Shown here one piece after another: positions 24,236 through 32,736 of a stretch of DNA of 64,000 bases (its first letter is position 1; each line of letters opens with the position of its first letter). Source of the DNA: Clostridia bacterium (GTDB lineage: Bacteria; Bacillota; Clostridia; Oscillospirales; CAG-272). A program made the translations under genes and the position numbers. A model generated the notes under the pieces. It was not told where the DNA came from, did not search any database, and was given only the letters and a program-made list of their open reading frames with translations. The stretch spans positions 83,204-147,203 of the forward strand of contig JAFTPV010000017.1 of assembly GCA_017463125.1 (NCBI GenBank), written 5' to 3'.

Positions 24236-26452
24236 CTAAAACGTTATTTTTATTTCGCCCGCCTCTGACAAAGTAAAGGATAGCGTGTTGCCGCTTTTTT
24301 TGTACTTGATATCTTTACCGTTGACGGTTACCGATTTCGGCTCACCGCTCACGGTAAGCTCCGCCTCTGCCGGATAAAATACCTGTGCTGAAAGAACGTT
24401 ATTATCAAGGGTTACGTCCTCGAGCTTGATATTCGAGTCGTAGATAGCAATAGGCAACTTTTCACTTACGGCAAGTAGGCGTGAGCCGTGAGGCTCAAGA
24501 GTGAAATCAAGAGAGCCGTTAAGCTCATACTGCTCACCGTTCCAAACGTCAGTAACTACGTACTCTTTATTTTCGAGTCCAAGCTGTGATAGGTCAAGGG
24601 TGAAGCGCTTGCTTTCGCTCTCCTCCACATTGAAGAGTGCTACCGTGCGGCAGGGAGTCAGCTCCGATGCTCCGACCGAGAAATGCGGGGTCTTTATATA
24701 CAATATTTCGGGAGTCGCGGCTCCTGCTTTACGGTAATCGTAGCCTGCAAAATAGACATCCTGTCCGTTGTTGATATTGCAGGTAGCCTTTTTCAGCATT
24801 TTGAAGCGAGAAGAGGTCTTATCAGCCTTACTGAAAACACCCGCAAGCTCTACCATCGTTCTCGTAATGAGGACAAAGTTCACACAGAAGGCAGCGTCCG
24901 TATCCGAAAGACCCGGGAACATACCGACAGCGTCGCTGTTAGGCACAAAGAGATCGCCCGTGTGAGTTGCAAGGCACGCCGTACACCAAAGGAAATTAGT
25001 TTTAAGATTAGACCATTTTCCGCCGCCTATATCAATGCCGTAGCGGTAATTCGTGAAATGAGTACCAAGGAAGGGGTTACCCATAACTATATCACAGCCC
25101 GTCTGGAAATAGCCGTCTGTGGGTATTCTCTTCCTCACCTCGTTAAGCCACCACGTACGGTACTCGTAGCCTGAGGCATTCTTGTTCTTAAGCAGATCCT
25201 CGCTTACCTCAAAGGCGTAGCTCCAGAAATCGTGCTTTACGCCATCAAAGCCCCAATCGTATATCATAGTGTCCAGAGCGCTCTTCATATATTCTCGGGT
25301 TTCGGGTATCGAAACGTCGAGAACGAGATTGCGCTTTGTACGCGAGGAATATTCGCACATAAGATCAGGCCGTTCCCTTGATATTTGTGAATCAACGGGA
25401 CAGTAGCCGCCTATCCATATTGCAGGGCGAAGGCCCATAAGTCTTAATTTATCTGTAACATAGCGTATGCCATGTGGGAATTTATCTTTATCGACGCCAT
25501 CTGCACCCTCATAGGGAACGCCGAGACCATGCGCTCCCTTGCCTTTCAGGGTACAGTAGCCGTCGTCCAGCTGGAGCCACCTTACGTTTGGAAAATGCTC
25601 TATTAACTCTCCTGCCTCTCTTATGAGAAGCTCCTCCGAAACGTCGCGGAAAATTCCGTCGTTCCAGGAGCCCCATACGAGATTGTCACGGTTGATGCTC
25701 GTCGCGCCATAATTTGCGGGGAGCTTTTTTCTTAGCTCGTGCGAGTAATCCCCGAAAATCATTTCCACATCATCCGCATAGAGAGTTTTGCCAAGATACC
25801 ACTCGTCAACGAGAGTTTCTGACGGCAATACCTCACGGTAGGCAACATCCTTAAAGGAGGAGTAGATATCAAATACGATACCGTCGTCCGAGTGTGTCAG
25901 AAGATAGCTGTGATAAAAAACATTTTGAGAAAGGGTGCCGTGAACGATACCAATCTTGGTATTATAATTACTGACGAGTATTGCCGGGAAGGGCTGATAG
26001 GGGCAAGCGCCTATTCTGTCAATAATAACGCCGGGGTCCGCCCACTTATTACCTGCCATCTCATCAAACTCGCTCTCCGAGCCACCGCCGGTGCGGTTAT
26101 AATCAACCGTAAGGGTCATACGCTGGAAAACTCGCGGGTTCTCTGCATGGTAGTAATAATCGTCACATCTCTCGCAGCCGAAATCGATACCGTCAATGCG
26201 GATACCAAGCTCTGTAAGCTTAAGTATTTCACCTGTGGTATTCTTAAAGACACGCTTTGCTAAAAAGCCGCGCTCGTTTTTGGTAATATAAATATCATCG
26301 CTGTACTGCTCGTTTGAGTGAGAGATAATATATTTATCCTTACCGTCTCTTATCTCATAAGCGCCGCCATACTCCTTGCCCGAAAGGGAGACAAAGGGAG
26401 AAAAGCTCATTTTACCGCTGCAAAAATAATCGTTTAATACCTTATTTATCAT
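24236..26452 (-). CDS. Alpha-galactosidase-like glycoside hydrolase (GH36)
   Basis: A 738-aa cytoplasmic enzyme of clan GH-D. An N-terminal beta-sandwich domain (to about residue 250) precedes the TIM barrel with WLQLDDGYC near residue 292. The nucleophile motif KHD ends at D408 in DGVKHDFWSY, and the acid/base candidate is D474 in RYGID. A C-terminal beta domain follows. GH36 includes alpha-galactosidases and alpha-N-acetylgalactosaminidases; specificity cannot be read here. It sits 32 bp after the ASRT-like gene and 18 bp before the creatininase-family gene, clearly one operon. Confidence 0.88.
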   Translation of the reverse strand: MINKVLNDYFCSGKMSFSPFVSLSGKEYGGAYEIRDGKDKYIISHSNEQYSDDIYITKNERGFLAKRVFKNTTGEILKLTELGIRIDGIDFGCERCDDYYYHAENPRVFQRMTLTVDYNRTGGGSESEFDEMAGNKWADPGVIIDRIGACPYQPFPAILVSNYNTKIGIVHGTLSQNVFYHSYLLTHSDDGIVFDIYSSFKDVAYREVLPSETLVDEWYLGKTLYADDVEMIFGDYSHELRKKLPANYGATSINRDNLVWGSWNDGIFRDVSEELLIREAGELIEHFPNVRWLQLDDGYCTLKGKGAHGLGVPYEGADGVDKDKFPHGIRYVTDKLRLMGLRPAIWIGGYCPVDSQISRERPDLMCEYSSRTKRNLVLDVSIPETREYMKSALDTMIYDWGFDGVKHDFWSYAFEVSEDLLKNKNASGYEYRTWWLNEVRKRIPTDGYFQTGCDIVMGNPFLGTHFTNYRYGIDIGGGKWSNLKTNFLWCTACLATHTGDLFVPNSDAVGMFPGLSDTDAAFCVNFVLITRTMVELAGVFSKADKTSSRFKMLKKATCNINNGQDVYFAGYDYRKAGAATPEILYIKTPHFSVGASELTPCRTVALFNVEESESKRFTLDLSQLGLENKEYVVTDVWNGEQYELNGSLDFTLEPHGSRLLAVSEKLPIAIYDSNIKLEDVTLDNNVLSAQVFYPAEAELTVSGEPKSVTVNGKDIKYKKSGNTLSFTLSEAGEIKITF

Positions 26453-26484
26453 AATCTATCTCCTGCTTTTGAAGAAAAACAAAG

Positions 26485-26847
26485 TTAAAATGCGATAGTC
26501 GTATAATACGCGAGATTTGTTTGTCTGTTATCAAGTCTGCCATACTGCACGACAATTTTTTCGGTAGACTCAAGCTTCATCGCATACTGTGTTTCAAGAG
26601 GGATAACATATCCCGACATCTGCTCGGGAACGTTCATTCTGAAACACTTTACGCGCTTTGGCTCAACTACCCATTCGATAGCGTCGTAAGGAGCCATATC
26701 AACGAAGAAAAGCGTTACCTTTATCCTTGCGGCTCTGTCACTGTCGTTTACGACGATGACGCTCTCATGTCCCTTCAGCACGCCCTCGCCCTCCGGCGGA
26801 AGCTCGCAATCGGGAATTATCCAATTCTTTTTACCTACAACGCTCAT
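26485..26847 (-). CDS. ASRT-like protein (sensory rhodopsin transducer family, PF07100)
   Basis: A 120-aa all-beta protein. The pattern GKKNWIIPDCELPP near residue 5, GHESVIVVNDSD near residue 26, a central VEPKRVKCFRMN, and IVVQYGRLDNRQTNLAYYTT at the end (residue 98 on) lines up along its full length with the Anabaena sensory rhodopsin transducer family. No rhodopsin gene is present, so the phototransducer role cannot apply. The start ATG lies 1 nt after the stop of the M24-like gene (TGATATG), implying coupling. In this operon a sugar- or ligand-binding accessory role is possible (inference). Confidence 0.8.
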   Translation of the reverse strand: MSVVGKKNWIIPDCELPPEGEGVLKGHESVIVVNDSDRAARIKVTLFFVDMAPYDAIEWVVEPKRVKCFRMNVPEQMSGYVIPLETQYAMKLESTEKIVVQYGRLDNRQTNLAYYTTIAF

Positions 26848-26848
26848 A

Positions 26849-28021
26849 TCAGAAGCCCAGCTCGATTATTCCCTTCTTAAGATAATCGGTGTAGCTCTCA
26901 CAGCCGTCAGCCTTGATAGCCGCGCCCTTCTCCCAACGGCAGCCGAAGGTGTCGCCGGAGATGAAGGTATCTATCTGGAAGGTCATATTTTCCTCAAGAG
27001 GATAGTGAGTAGAGGTTTCCATCCAAGGAGCCTCAACCTCAATCATACCCGTACCGTGACAGGGGCCGTAAACGTAATTGTCACCAAATCCTGCATCCTT
27101 ATACTGCTGGAGAAATTCTTGGGCAATCTTATCTGCATAAGCACCCGCCTTGAGCTGCTCCTCTGTCCAGTGGTGCATTTTGTGACAGAACTCAACGATC
27201 TCACGGCGCTTTCCTTCGAGCTTACCCATAACTACGGGAAGGCCGATAGAGGGTGAGTAGCCGTCAATCTTCGCGGAAAGGTTAAGCTGAACGATGTCGT
27301 TTTTACCTATCGTCTTATATGTAGAACGGGAGATTGCGTGACGGGTAGATGCCTCGGAGAATACGTACATAGGAAGTCCCTCGTACTCCGCTCCGTTCTC
27401 GTAAATTACTCTCTGTGCAACACCGACCATCTGAAGCTCGGTTACACCGGGACGAAGATTCTTTATAACCTCGTCTGTGGCAAGCTCAATAATGCGGAAG
27501 CCCTCACGGATACAAGCAAGCTCGTTCTCACTCTTTATCTTACGAAGGTTCACCATAATATCGTTGCACTTAACTATCTCTGCCTTGGGGTATGCATCTT
27601 TGAGTCCCTCGTAGATAGGGAGAGTACATTCAACGTAGCTGCCAAGACCTATTTTGATATTCTCGCCGGTAACGCCGATAGCACGGAAAACGTCATTAAA
27701 GGTATCTGCCTTAAGCTCGGGGTAAGAGGGGTCTGCTGACTCACGGAACTCGCGAAGCACGAATACCTTATCAATCTTTGACCAATCCTTGCCGAATATA
27801 GCTGATTCGGGTCCGACGAGGAGGGCTGCGTCACCCTTTGCTGAAATTGCAACGCCAGCTCTCTCAAAGAGAGGCCAGAAGCCCGAGAAATATCTCGCGT
27901 TTGCATAGTCGCTCTCCGTCGAGCAAACGAGCATAACGTCAAGTCCCTTCTCAGCAACGAGCTTTGCCGCCTTTTTAATTCTTTCCTGGTATTCCTCATA
28001 GGGAATGCAAATTCTTGCCAT
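26849..28021 (-). CDS. M24-fold (pita-bread) protein lacking metal ligands
   Basis: A 390-aa two-domain protein of the Xaa-Pro aminopeptidase/creatinase family. The C-terminal pita-bread domain is complete but the usual five metal ligands are mostly replaced: the first Asp is N247 (VQLNLSA), the second is S258 (GYSPSIG), the histidine survives (H322 in GPCHGTGM), the first Glu is D351 and the last Glu is lost (IKADG). Metal-free relatives include creatinase. It is thus unlikely to be a standard dimetal peptidase. It is the first gene of the operon opposite the AraC-type regulator. Confidence 0.85.
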   Translation of the reverse strand: MARICIPYEEYQERIKKAAKLVAEKGLDVMLVCSTESDYANARYFSGFWPLFERAGVAISAKGDAALLVGPESAIFGKDWSKIDKVFVLREFRESADPSYPELKADTFNDVFRAIGVTGENIKIGLGSYVECTLPIYEGLKDAYPKAEIVKCNDIMVNLRKIKSENELACIREGFRIIELATDEVIKNLRPGVTELQMVGVAQRVIYENGAEYEGLPMYVFSEASTRHAISRSTYKTIGKNDIVQLNLSAKIDGYSPSIGLPVVMGKLEGKRREIVEFCHKMHHWTEEQLKAGAYADKIAQEFLQQYKDAGFGDNYVYGPCHGTGMIEVEAPWMETSTHYPLEENMTFQIDTFISGDTFGCRWEKGAAIKADGCESYTDYLKKGIIELGF

Positions 28022-28082
28022 AATAAATCTCCTTATACAAAATTCTTTTTATTAAATTGTAACATAAGTTTTTGGTTTTGTC

Positions 28083-28111
28083 TTTACAAAATAGTAAATG
28101 TGTGGTATAAT
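28083..28111 (+). promoter_or_regulatory. Sigma-A promoter for the AraC-type regulator
   Basis: TTTACA (28083-28088) and TATAAT (28106-28111) are separated by 17 bp. The 152-bp divergent intergenic region also must contain the operon promoter; on the minus strand a TACAAT lies near 28060 without a good -35 box, as expected for an activator-dependent promoter. Confidence 0.78.
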
Positions 28112-28173
28112 ATTGTAAAAAGTTTTGTTTTAGAATACAAAAATTGGAATTTTATACTGCAAAGGAGACATTA

Positions 28174-29067
28174 ATGGAATTCGTTCTCAAAAATTTCAAG
28201 ACAGAGCTGACCGTTACCCGCCTTGCGAACATTCATTATTTTGAGTTCACCCCCAACTTCCACACAACGGATGACAGTCACGATTTTTGCGAGCTGGTGT
28301 ACGTTGACAGAGGCAGAATAGAGATATCGTCCGATAATTATTCCGGTCCGCTTGAGCACGGATGTATGATAATACACGACGCAAACGAGCGCCACTCGCT
28401 CACCTGCGACGAGGATATTGCGCCTAATATTATAATTCTAGGATTTGAGTGTACCTCACCGAAGATAGACCGCATGACCCACTCACCTACGCCTCTGTCC
28501 GAGGAGCTGCAAAAGATGCTTGCGGAAATAATCAAGGAAGCAAGAGGTGTCTACGAGCCGCCATACGACATTCCGAACATAAAGGATATGAAAAAGAGGC
28601 GTGACTTTGCCTTCGGTGCGGATCAGCTGATAAAAAACTACTTACAGATTTTTCTGATAAAGGTTTTACGCATTCTCGAGCATATAGACCAAAATAACGG
28701 AATAAGGCTTGAGAATCTTATACAGAACGGTGGATTTGCCAGAATTGGTGAAGTAAAAAACTATATTGATGAGAACTTTGCCGAGAAAATAAGCGTTGAA
28801 GAGCTTTGTTTCCTCTTTAATACAAACAAAACTACGCTCTCAAAGGAGTTTAAGCGCATATACGGACATACCGTAATAGATTACGTCAATATAAAGAGAA
28901 TCGAGTATACTAAAAAGCTTTTGCGCGATGGAAAGCATTCTCTTACCAAGATAGCGTATATGATGAATATGTCGTCGGTTCATTACCTCACCTCTCTTTT
29001 CAAAAAGTATGCGAGGATAACCCCGACCGAATATCTTAACTCTCTTGAAAAGAGATTCGACGGTTAA
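28174..29067 (+). CDS. AraC-family transcriptional regulator
   Basis: About 297 aa: an N-terminal cupin-like sensing half (HDFCELVYVDRGRIEI near residue 35) and a C-terminal double helix-turn-helix (FAEKISVEELCFLFNTNKTT and the final LTKIAYMMNMSSVHYLTSLF segment). Members of this layout usually respond to a sugar or glycan breakdown product. The ATG at 28174 has AAAGGAG upstream; a longer frame starting at 28144 has no site. Its divergent placement opposite the M24-ASRT-GH36-creatininase-GH3 operon makes that operon its likely target. Confidence 0.92.
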   Translation: MEFVLKNFKTELTVTRLANIHYFEFTPNFHTTDDSHDFCELVYVDRGRIEISSDNYSGPLEHGCMIIHDANERHSLTCDEDIAPNIIILGFECTSPKIDRMTHSPTPLSEELQKMLAEIIKEARGVYEPPYDIPNIKDMKKRRDFAFGADQLIKNYLQIFLIKVLRILEHIDQNNGIRLENLIQNGGFARIGEVKNYIDENFAEKISVEELCFLFNTNKTTLSKEFKRIYGHTVIDYVNIKRIEYTKKLLRDGKHSLTKIAYMMNMSSVHYLTSLFKKYARITPTEYLNSLEKRFDG

Positions 29068-29080
29068 TAAAAGCAAAAAT

Positions 29081-29110
29081 GCCTGTCAGATATATACAAT
29101 GCTGACAGGC
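29081..29110. terminator. Bidirectional terminator between araC-type and XRE genes
   Basis: GCCTGTCAG (29081-29089) and CTGACAGGC (29102-29110) form a 9-bp perfect stem, with T-rich sequence on both strands beyond it. Confidence 0.88.
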
Positions 29111-29128
29111 TTAAATTTTTCAGATTTT

Positions 29129-29374
29129 TCAGTTGTCGAGTCCAAGCAGCCATTCCACAGATACCTTTAGGCAGGAGGCGAGAACCGCAAGCTCATAGTC
29201 TGCGACAAATCGCGTGCCTATTTCTATGCGGCTGATGCTGTCCCTCTCAATTATAACTCCCGAAACCTGTAGTCTTGCGGCAAGGTCGGTTTGGGAGATG
29301 CGCTGCCTCTGCCTCGCCTCTCTCACTCTGTCACCGCAAATATTTTTCTTTCCGTTAAAATCGTAGATTTTCAT
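29129..29374 (-). CDS. Small XRE-family regulator (module 1)
   Basis: An 81-aa helix-turn-helix protein. After a short N-terminal arm (NGKKNICGDRVREAR), the HTH (ISQTDLAARLQVSGVIIERD) and the SRIEIGTR helix are clear. It is a paralogue of the XRE protein at 34105-34356, sharing the NICG start and the R-I-E-x-G-x-R-F-V motif. The ATG at 29372-29374 has AAGGGG upstream; the frame extends further but overlaps the operator region. It is divergent from a small membrane protein gene. The intergenic region has three copies of TGTTAAAG, so it probably represses that gene and itself. Confidence 0.88.
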   Translation of the reverse strand: MKIYDFNGKKNICGDRVREARQRQRISQTDLAARLQVSGVIIERDSISRIEIGTRFVADYELAVLASCLKVSVEWLLGLDN

Positions 29375-29389
29375 TATATCCCCTTGTTC

Positions 29390-29452
29390 TGTGTTAAAGT
29401 TGCGAATTTTTCTTGACTTTAACATATTTTTGCTGTATAATTGTGTTAAAGA
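29390..29452 (+). promoter_or_regulatory. Promoter with three TGTTAAAG operator repeats (module 1)
   Basis: The promoter is TTGACT (29413-29418), 17 bp, TATAAT (29436-29441). Copies of TGTGTTAAAG lie at 29390-29399 and 29442-29451, and an inverted copy (ACTTTAACAT) at 29416-29425 overlaps the -35 box. Sites upstream, at -35 and directly after -10 are a classical repression layout. Confidence 0.7.
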
Positions 29453-29509
29453 TAAGAATTTCATTGTTTTTATCGCAAAATTGGAATTATTTAACAGGAG
29501 AGCGCTTGG

Positions 29510-29806
29510 TTGTATAAAAACACGGAAAAATTTTCAAGAAAATGGGCGGAGTCGGTCTTTTCAATAGGGGTATGCTTGTCGGCATTTTCGGCAACGCTTG
29601 CGGCGTTATTAAGTATAAAGTATTATGGTCTTATGATAGGGATCTTAACCTTTATTACCGTATTAGGAATCGGCACACTTCTGTTTTTCGCCTTGGGAGC
29701 TATTATCAGTATACAGAGCAAAACTCTCTCTCGGCTTTCATCATACGAAGAGCCTGACAAAGATGATTACGACGAGATGTACGATATAAGACGGTATTAC
29801 AGCTAA
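29510..29806 (+). CDS. Small two-pass membrane protein (module 1)
   Basis: I do not recognise a family. The 98-aa product has two hydrophobic segments (about residues 16-36 and 40-66) and an acidic, tyrosine-rich C-terminus (EEPDKDDYDEMYDIRRYY). The start is a TTG with AGGAGAG about 8 nt upstream. It is transcribed from the operator-bearing promoter opposite the XRE regulator and ends at a shared terminator. The same layout recurs at 34105-34957, where the membrane protein is longer. Confidence 0.65.
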   Translation: MYKNTEKFSRKWAESVFSIGVCLSAFSATLAALLSIKYYGLMIGILTFITVLGIGTLLFFALGAIISIQSKTLSRLSSYEEPDKDDYDEMYDIRRYYS

Positions 29807-29807
29807 T

Positions 29808-29844
29808 AAAAAAAGGAACAGTTCAAAAAACTGTTCCTTTTTTT
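29808..29844. terminator. Bidirectional terminator
   Basis: Arms 29808-29823 and 29829-29844 are 16-bp complements with A7 and T7 tails and a 5-nt loop. It serves the membrane protein gene on the plus strand and the oxidoreductase gene on the minus strand. Confidence 0.92.
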
Positions 29845-29859
29845 ACCGCCTTGGCGGGA

Positions 29860-31164
29860 TTATTTCTTTCTGAATTTAGGAAGGTCAACGAGAGATAGTA
29901 CGTTGATGGGCATACCGGATGCTATGGACTTGTTGCCTGCGATACCGGTGAGGATTGACATTGCGCCGTCCTCGTAGCCTGCCGCTCTCTTGTAAGGGTC
30001 CTCGTCGGGCGTGCCGAATATGTCGTTTAAGAGAACCTTATCTCCACCGCCGTGACCGCCATCGCCTTCCTCGATCTCAACGTCGTACCGCTGACCAAAC
30101 AGGTTCTGAACGACGATGGACTTATGCTTAAGGCAGCCCTCCTTATCAGCATCGCCGCCAGCGTTGATGTAAACCTCCTCGGCAACGTCAAGCTCGATAC
30201 GGCCGTTTGTACCCGTGAAGGTAACGCGGAAGCCCTCGCGAGCGGAATATGCGTTAAGAGAATAGGAAAGCTGTGCGCCGCTTGCATACTGAACTACAAC
30301 GTTCATAGTGTCCTCAATGCTGATATAGTCACCGAAAACGCTTTGGTCGCGGATGTAGCCGTCCTCGTGCTCGGCATTGTAGTAAAGCCCCTCAAGATTG
30401 CCGCCGTCACGAAGGTCGAGAGCGAAGGGGTCGTCCTTTGCAATAGGGTTGTCAGTGCCTCTGTTATAGAACTTTGTAACACCGCGCTCCTCTGCATTCT
30501 CTCTGCCATAGAACTTAAGACCGCCGAGAGCAAATACCTTGGTGGGATATGTATCAAGCCAGAAATTAACTAGGTCAAAGTGGTGGGTGGACTTATGAAC
30601 GAGAAGACCGCCGGAATTTCTCTTATCTCTATGCCAACGGCGGAAATAATCTGCACCGTGAGAGGTGTTGAGGAACCACTCAAAGTGTACCTGAGTAACC
30701 TTGCCGATAGTGCCCTTCATAATAAGGTCGCGTATTTTGGTGTTGTGAGGTGCGTAACGGTAGTTGAAGGTAACGCGGAGGTTCTTACCCGTACGCTCTA
30801 TGCAGTCGATTATTTCCTGACACTTAACCTCATCAACGGTCATGGGCTTCTCGGAAATAACGTCACATCCCATCTCCATAGCCTTGATGATGTATCTGTG
30901 GTGGGTTCTGTCAACAGTTGTAACGATAACGTAGTCGGGCTTGGTTTCAAGAATCATCTTCTCAAACTCGTCAGCCTTGTAGGTAGGAACCTTGTGATAG
31001 CCGAATTCACCCTCAAGCACGTTGTTAGCGTAATCCATACGGGTTTGGTTAATGTCGCAGAAGGCTACAAGCTCGGACGTTTCATTAAACGTTTCGGCAA
31101 TTGCCTCATAGTACATTCTTGCTCTGCCGCCTGTACCAACTTGGGCGTATCTTTTCTTGTTCAT
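29860..31164 (-). CDS. Gfo/Idh/MocA-family oxidoreductase
   Basis: About 434 aa with the N-terminal Rossmann motif VGTGGRARMY near residue 8, the conserved EKPMT near residue 104 and a C-terminal alpha/beta domain with HFDLVNFWLD near residue 184. Family members oxidise or reduce sugars, inositols or amino sugars with NAD(P); some hydrolyse glycosides by a redox mechanism. The ATG at 31162-31164 has AAAGGAG upstream, so an earlier frame start at 31188 is rejected. A TATAAT lies on the minus strand at 31205-31210 with no strong -35. The substrate is unknown. Confidence 0.9.
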   Translation of the reverse strand: MNKKRYAQVGTGGRARMYYEAIAETFNETSELVAFCDINQTRMDYANNVLEGEFGYHKVPTYKADEFEKMILETKPDYVIVTTVDRTHHRYIIKAMEMGCDVISEKPMTVDEVKCQEIIDCIERTGKNLRVTFNYRYAPHNTKIRDLIMKGTIGKVTQVHFEWFLNTSHGADYFRRWHRDKRNSGGLLVHKSTHHFDLVNFWLDTYPTKVFALGGLKFYGRENAEERGVTKFYNRGTDNPIAKDDPFALDLRDGGNLEGLYYNAEHEDGYIRDQSVFGDYISIEDTMNVVVQYASGAQLSYSLNAYSAREGFRVTFTGTNGRIELDVAEEVYINAGGDADKEGCLKHKSIVVQNLFGQRYDVEIEEGDGGHGGGDKVLLNDIFGTPDEDPYKRAAGYEDGAMSILTGIAGNKSIASGMPINVLSLVDLPKFRKK

Positions 31165-31332
31165 AATAGACTCCTTTTCTGATATCAAATTTATTTACAA
31201 GTATATTATACTCCAAATTTTTTTCTTTTCCTTAAGTTTTTTGACGACTTTGGAAATTTCTTTGATTTATTGATATATTTTTTCAAAAATTTCAGAAAAG
31301 TAGAGAAAACACGTCCGTTTTTTTGAAGATTT

Positions 31333-31866
31333 TCAGTCTTCGCTATAAAAATCTGCTCTGGCCTCTCTCGAAAGACGAAGGAGCATATCGCAAAACTCGT
31401 CACTCGCTTCTATCATAATTTCTGCCTTCTCCGCCGATGATACGGCGGTTACACAAAGGCGGGAGTCGGGAGAGAGGGTTGGAAGATAAGAATATTTTTT
31501 ATATCCTGCGGGTGCCTTATGCTTTTTAGCAGCCTCTCTGTCTAGGCGCTCAACCTTGGTTATTGAAAACAGGTCGAGTCTGCAGAGAGTTGTTGACCTC
31601 TTGCCTACCACCTGTCTGACTACGAAAACGGGCGTACCCTCGTAGTCCTCTGTTATATCGTAATAATACTCCGCGCCTATATATTTCGTGTGTACGAGGA
31701 CTGCTGCGGTTATAAGAGCGACGGCACAAAGTCCTACAATACCTTTATACACTCCTATGAAAAGATACACCAAGGTTACTGCCGACGCAAGTGACAGTAG
31801 TATATAGAAGGTTTGCTTTGCCTTATTGTTAGTTGGCTTTGCGTGCACGTAAATTTCGTTTGTCAT
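31333..31866 (-). CDS. Membrane protein of unknown function
   Basis: No family recognised. The 177-aa product has two adjacent hydrophobic segments (about residues 20-60) followed by a cytoplasmic domain with beta-rich, PH-like character and a basic patch (DREAAKKHKAPAGYKKYSYLP). The start ATG overlaps the stop of the upstream gene (TGATG), with AAGGAGG 6 nt before it, showing translational coupling. It is the distal gene of a two-gene unit with the 31866-32606 gene. Confidence 0.7.
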   Translation of the reverse strand: MTNEIYVHAKPTNNKAKQTFYILLSLASAVTLVYLFIGVYKGIVGLCAVALITAAVLVHTKYIGAEYYYDITEDYEGTPVFVVRQVVGKRSTTLCRLDLFSITKVERLDREAAKKHKAPAGYKKYSYLPTLSPDSRLCVTAVSSAEKAEIMIEASDEFCDMLLRLSREARADFYSED

Positions 31867-32606
31867 CACGGTGCCTCCTTATCCGACAGCTCGTAAGGAA
31901 CGAGGGGGAACTTGTCCGAAGAGTAATAAATAAGTATCATAAACGGGTCGGCTTTCTCTGCCCCATTTACTCTGACCTCAAGGCGAATCCAGTCAATCCA
32001 GTCGTCAGCACCTTCTGTACCAAGGTCAACGCCGTCAAAGACGAGCTTTACATACCTATACATAAGTAATGAGTCACGCTCGGTTGCCACAAGAGTCGCC
32101 TCCATAGGAGTTCCCTGCTCCTCATTCGGTGCATCGGGGTCTGCCTCATCCCCCTTTCGCATAGCAACTAGGCTGTACGTAAAGAGATCTCCATCCGGAT
32201 CAAGCTCTGTCAGTCCGAATTCTTCTTCAAGCGTTTTCATCAAAGACGTATTGTACCTTAGCGTTACCTGAAGCTGATCAATCTTGGGTATAAGTATCAG
32301 ATTTTTGCAGAAAAAGTTTCCTTCCTCAGGGTCGTCGTAGCCGTAATTTCTGCTATTCAGAAGATCTTGGGTAAGCGCTCCTATATCTCCGTCTGTTTCA
32401 TTATAATATTCGGTCAGTGGAGCCGTGTAATAAATATTGCTAACACTTTCGGGGTAATAGTTAAAAACAATAAGACGGAATACAATAAATCCGACGACGG
32501 CGAAGCACAGGATAAATATCAGTATCTTCATTATTTTGCTAACGGTACTGCCGCCAGGAGCCTCGTCTACCTCGTTATAGTCACCATAACGTTCAAAATC
32601 GCTCAT
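31866..32606 (-). CDS. Single-pass membrane protein of unknown function
   Basis: No family recognised. A 246-aa product with a short acidic N-terminus, one membrane segment at about residues 25-47, and a long extracytoplasmic domain rich in Asp and Glu. AAGGAT precedes the ATG. It is coupled by overlap to the next membrane protein gene, so the two products may form a complex at the cell surface (inference). The upstream gap of 130 bp to the 32737-32973 gene has no obvious promoter other than AT-rich sequence. Confidence 0.7.
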   Translation of the reverse strand: MSDFERYGDYNEVDEAPGGSTVSKIMKILIFILCFAVVGFIVFRLIVFNYYPESVSNIYYTAPLTEYYNETDGDIGALTQDLLNSRNYGYDDPEEGNFFCKNLILIPKIDQLQVTLRYNTSLMKTLEEEFGLTELDPDGDLFTYSLVAMRKGDEADPDAPNEEQGTPMEATLVATERDSLLMYRYVKLVFDGVDLGTEGADDWIDWIRLEVRVNGAEKADPFMILIYYSSDKFPLVPYELSDKEAP

Positions 32607-32703
32607 AAGAAATCCTTCATTTATATTAATATAGGTATATTATAACTCATACCAAAAAGAAAGTCAACATTGATAAAAAAAGTTACAATCCAGATGTAAA
32701 AAA

Positions 32704-32728
32704 AGAGGCTGCAAAAGCTACAGCCTCT
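32704..32728 (-). terminator. Terminator of the 32737-32973 gene
   Basis: AGAGGCTG (32704-32711) and CAGCCTCT (32721-32728) form an 8-bp stem. On the minus strand it is followed by a run of T. Confidence 0.85.
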
Positions 32729-32736
32729 CTCTTGTG

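Noticed and set aside
23483-28021. Creatinine degradation pathway (creatininase plus creatinase)
   Set aside because: The M24-like protein lacks the guanidinium-binding Glu of creatinase and the creatininase-family protein has an altered second ligand region; glycosidase neighbours also argue against it.
28022-28173. Specific AraC operator repeats in the divergent promoter region
   Set aside because: The AT-rich sequence has several TTTACAAAA/TTGTAAAA-like stretches, but none forms a convincing repeat pair distinct from base composition.
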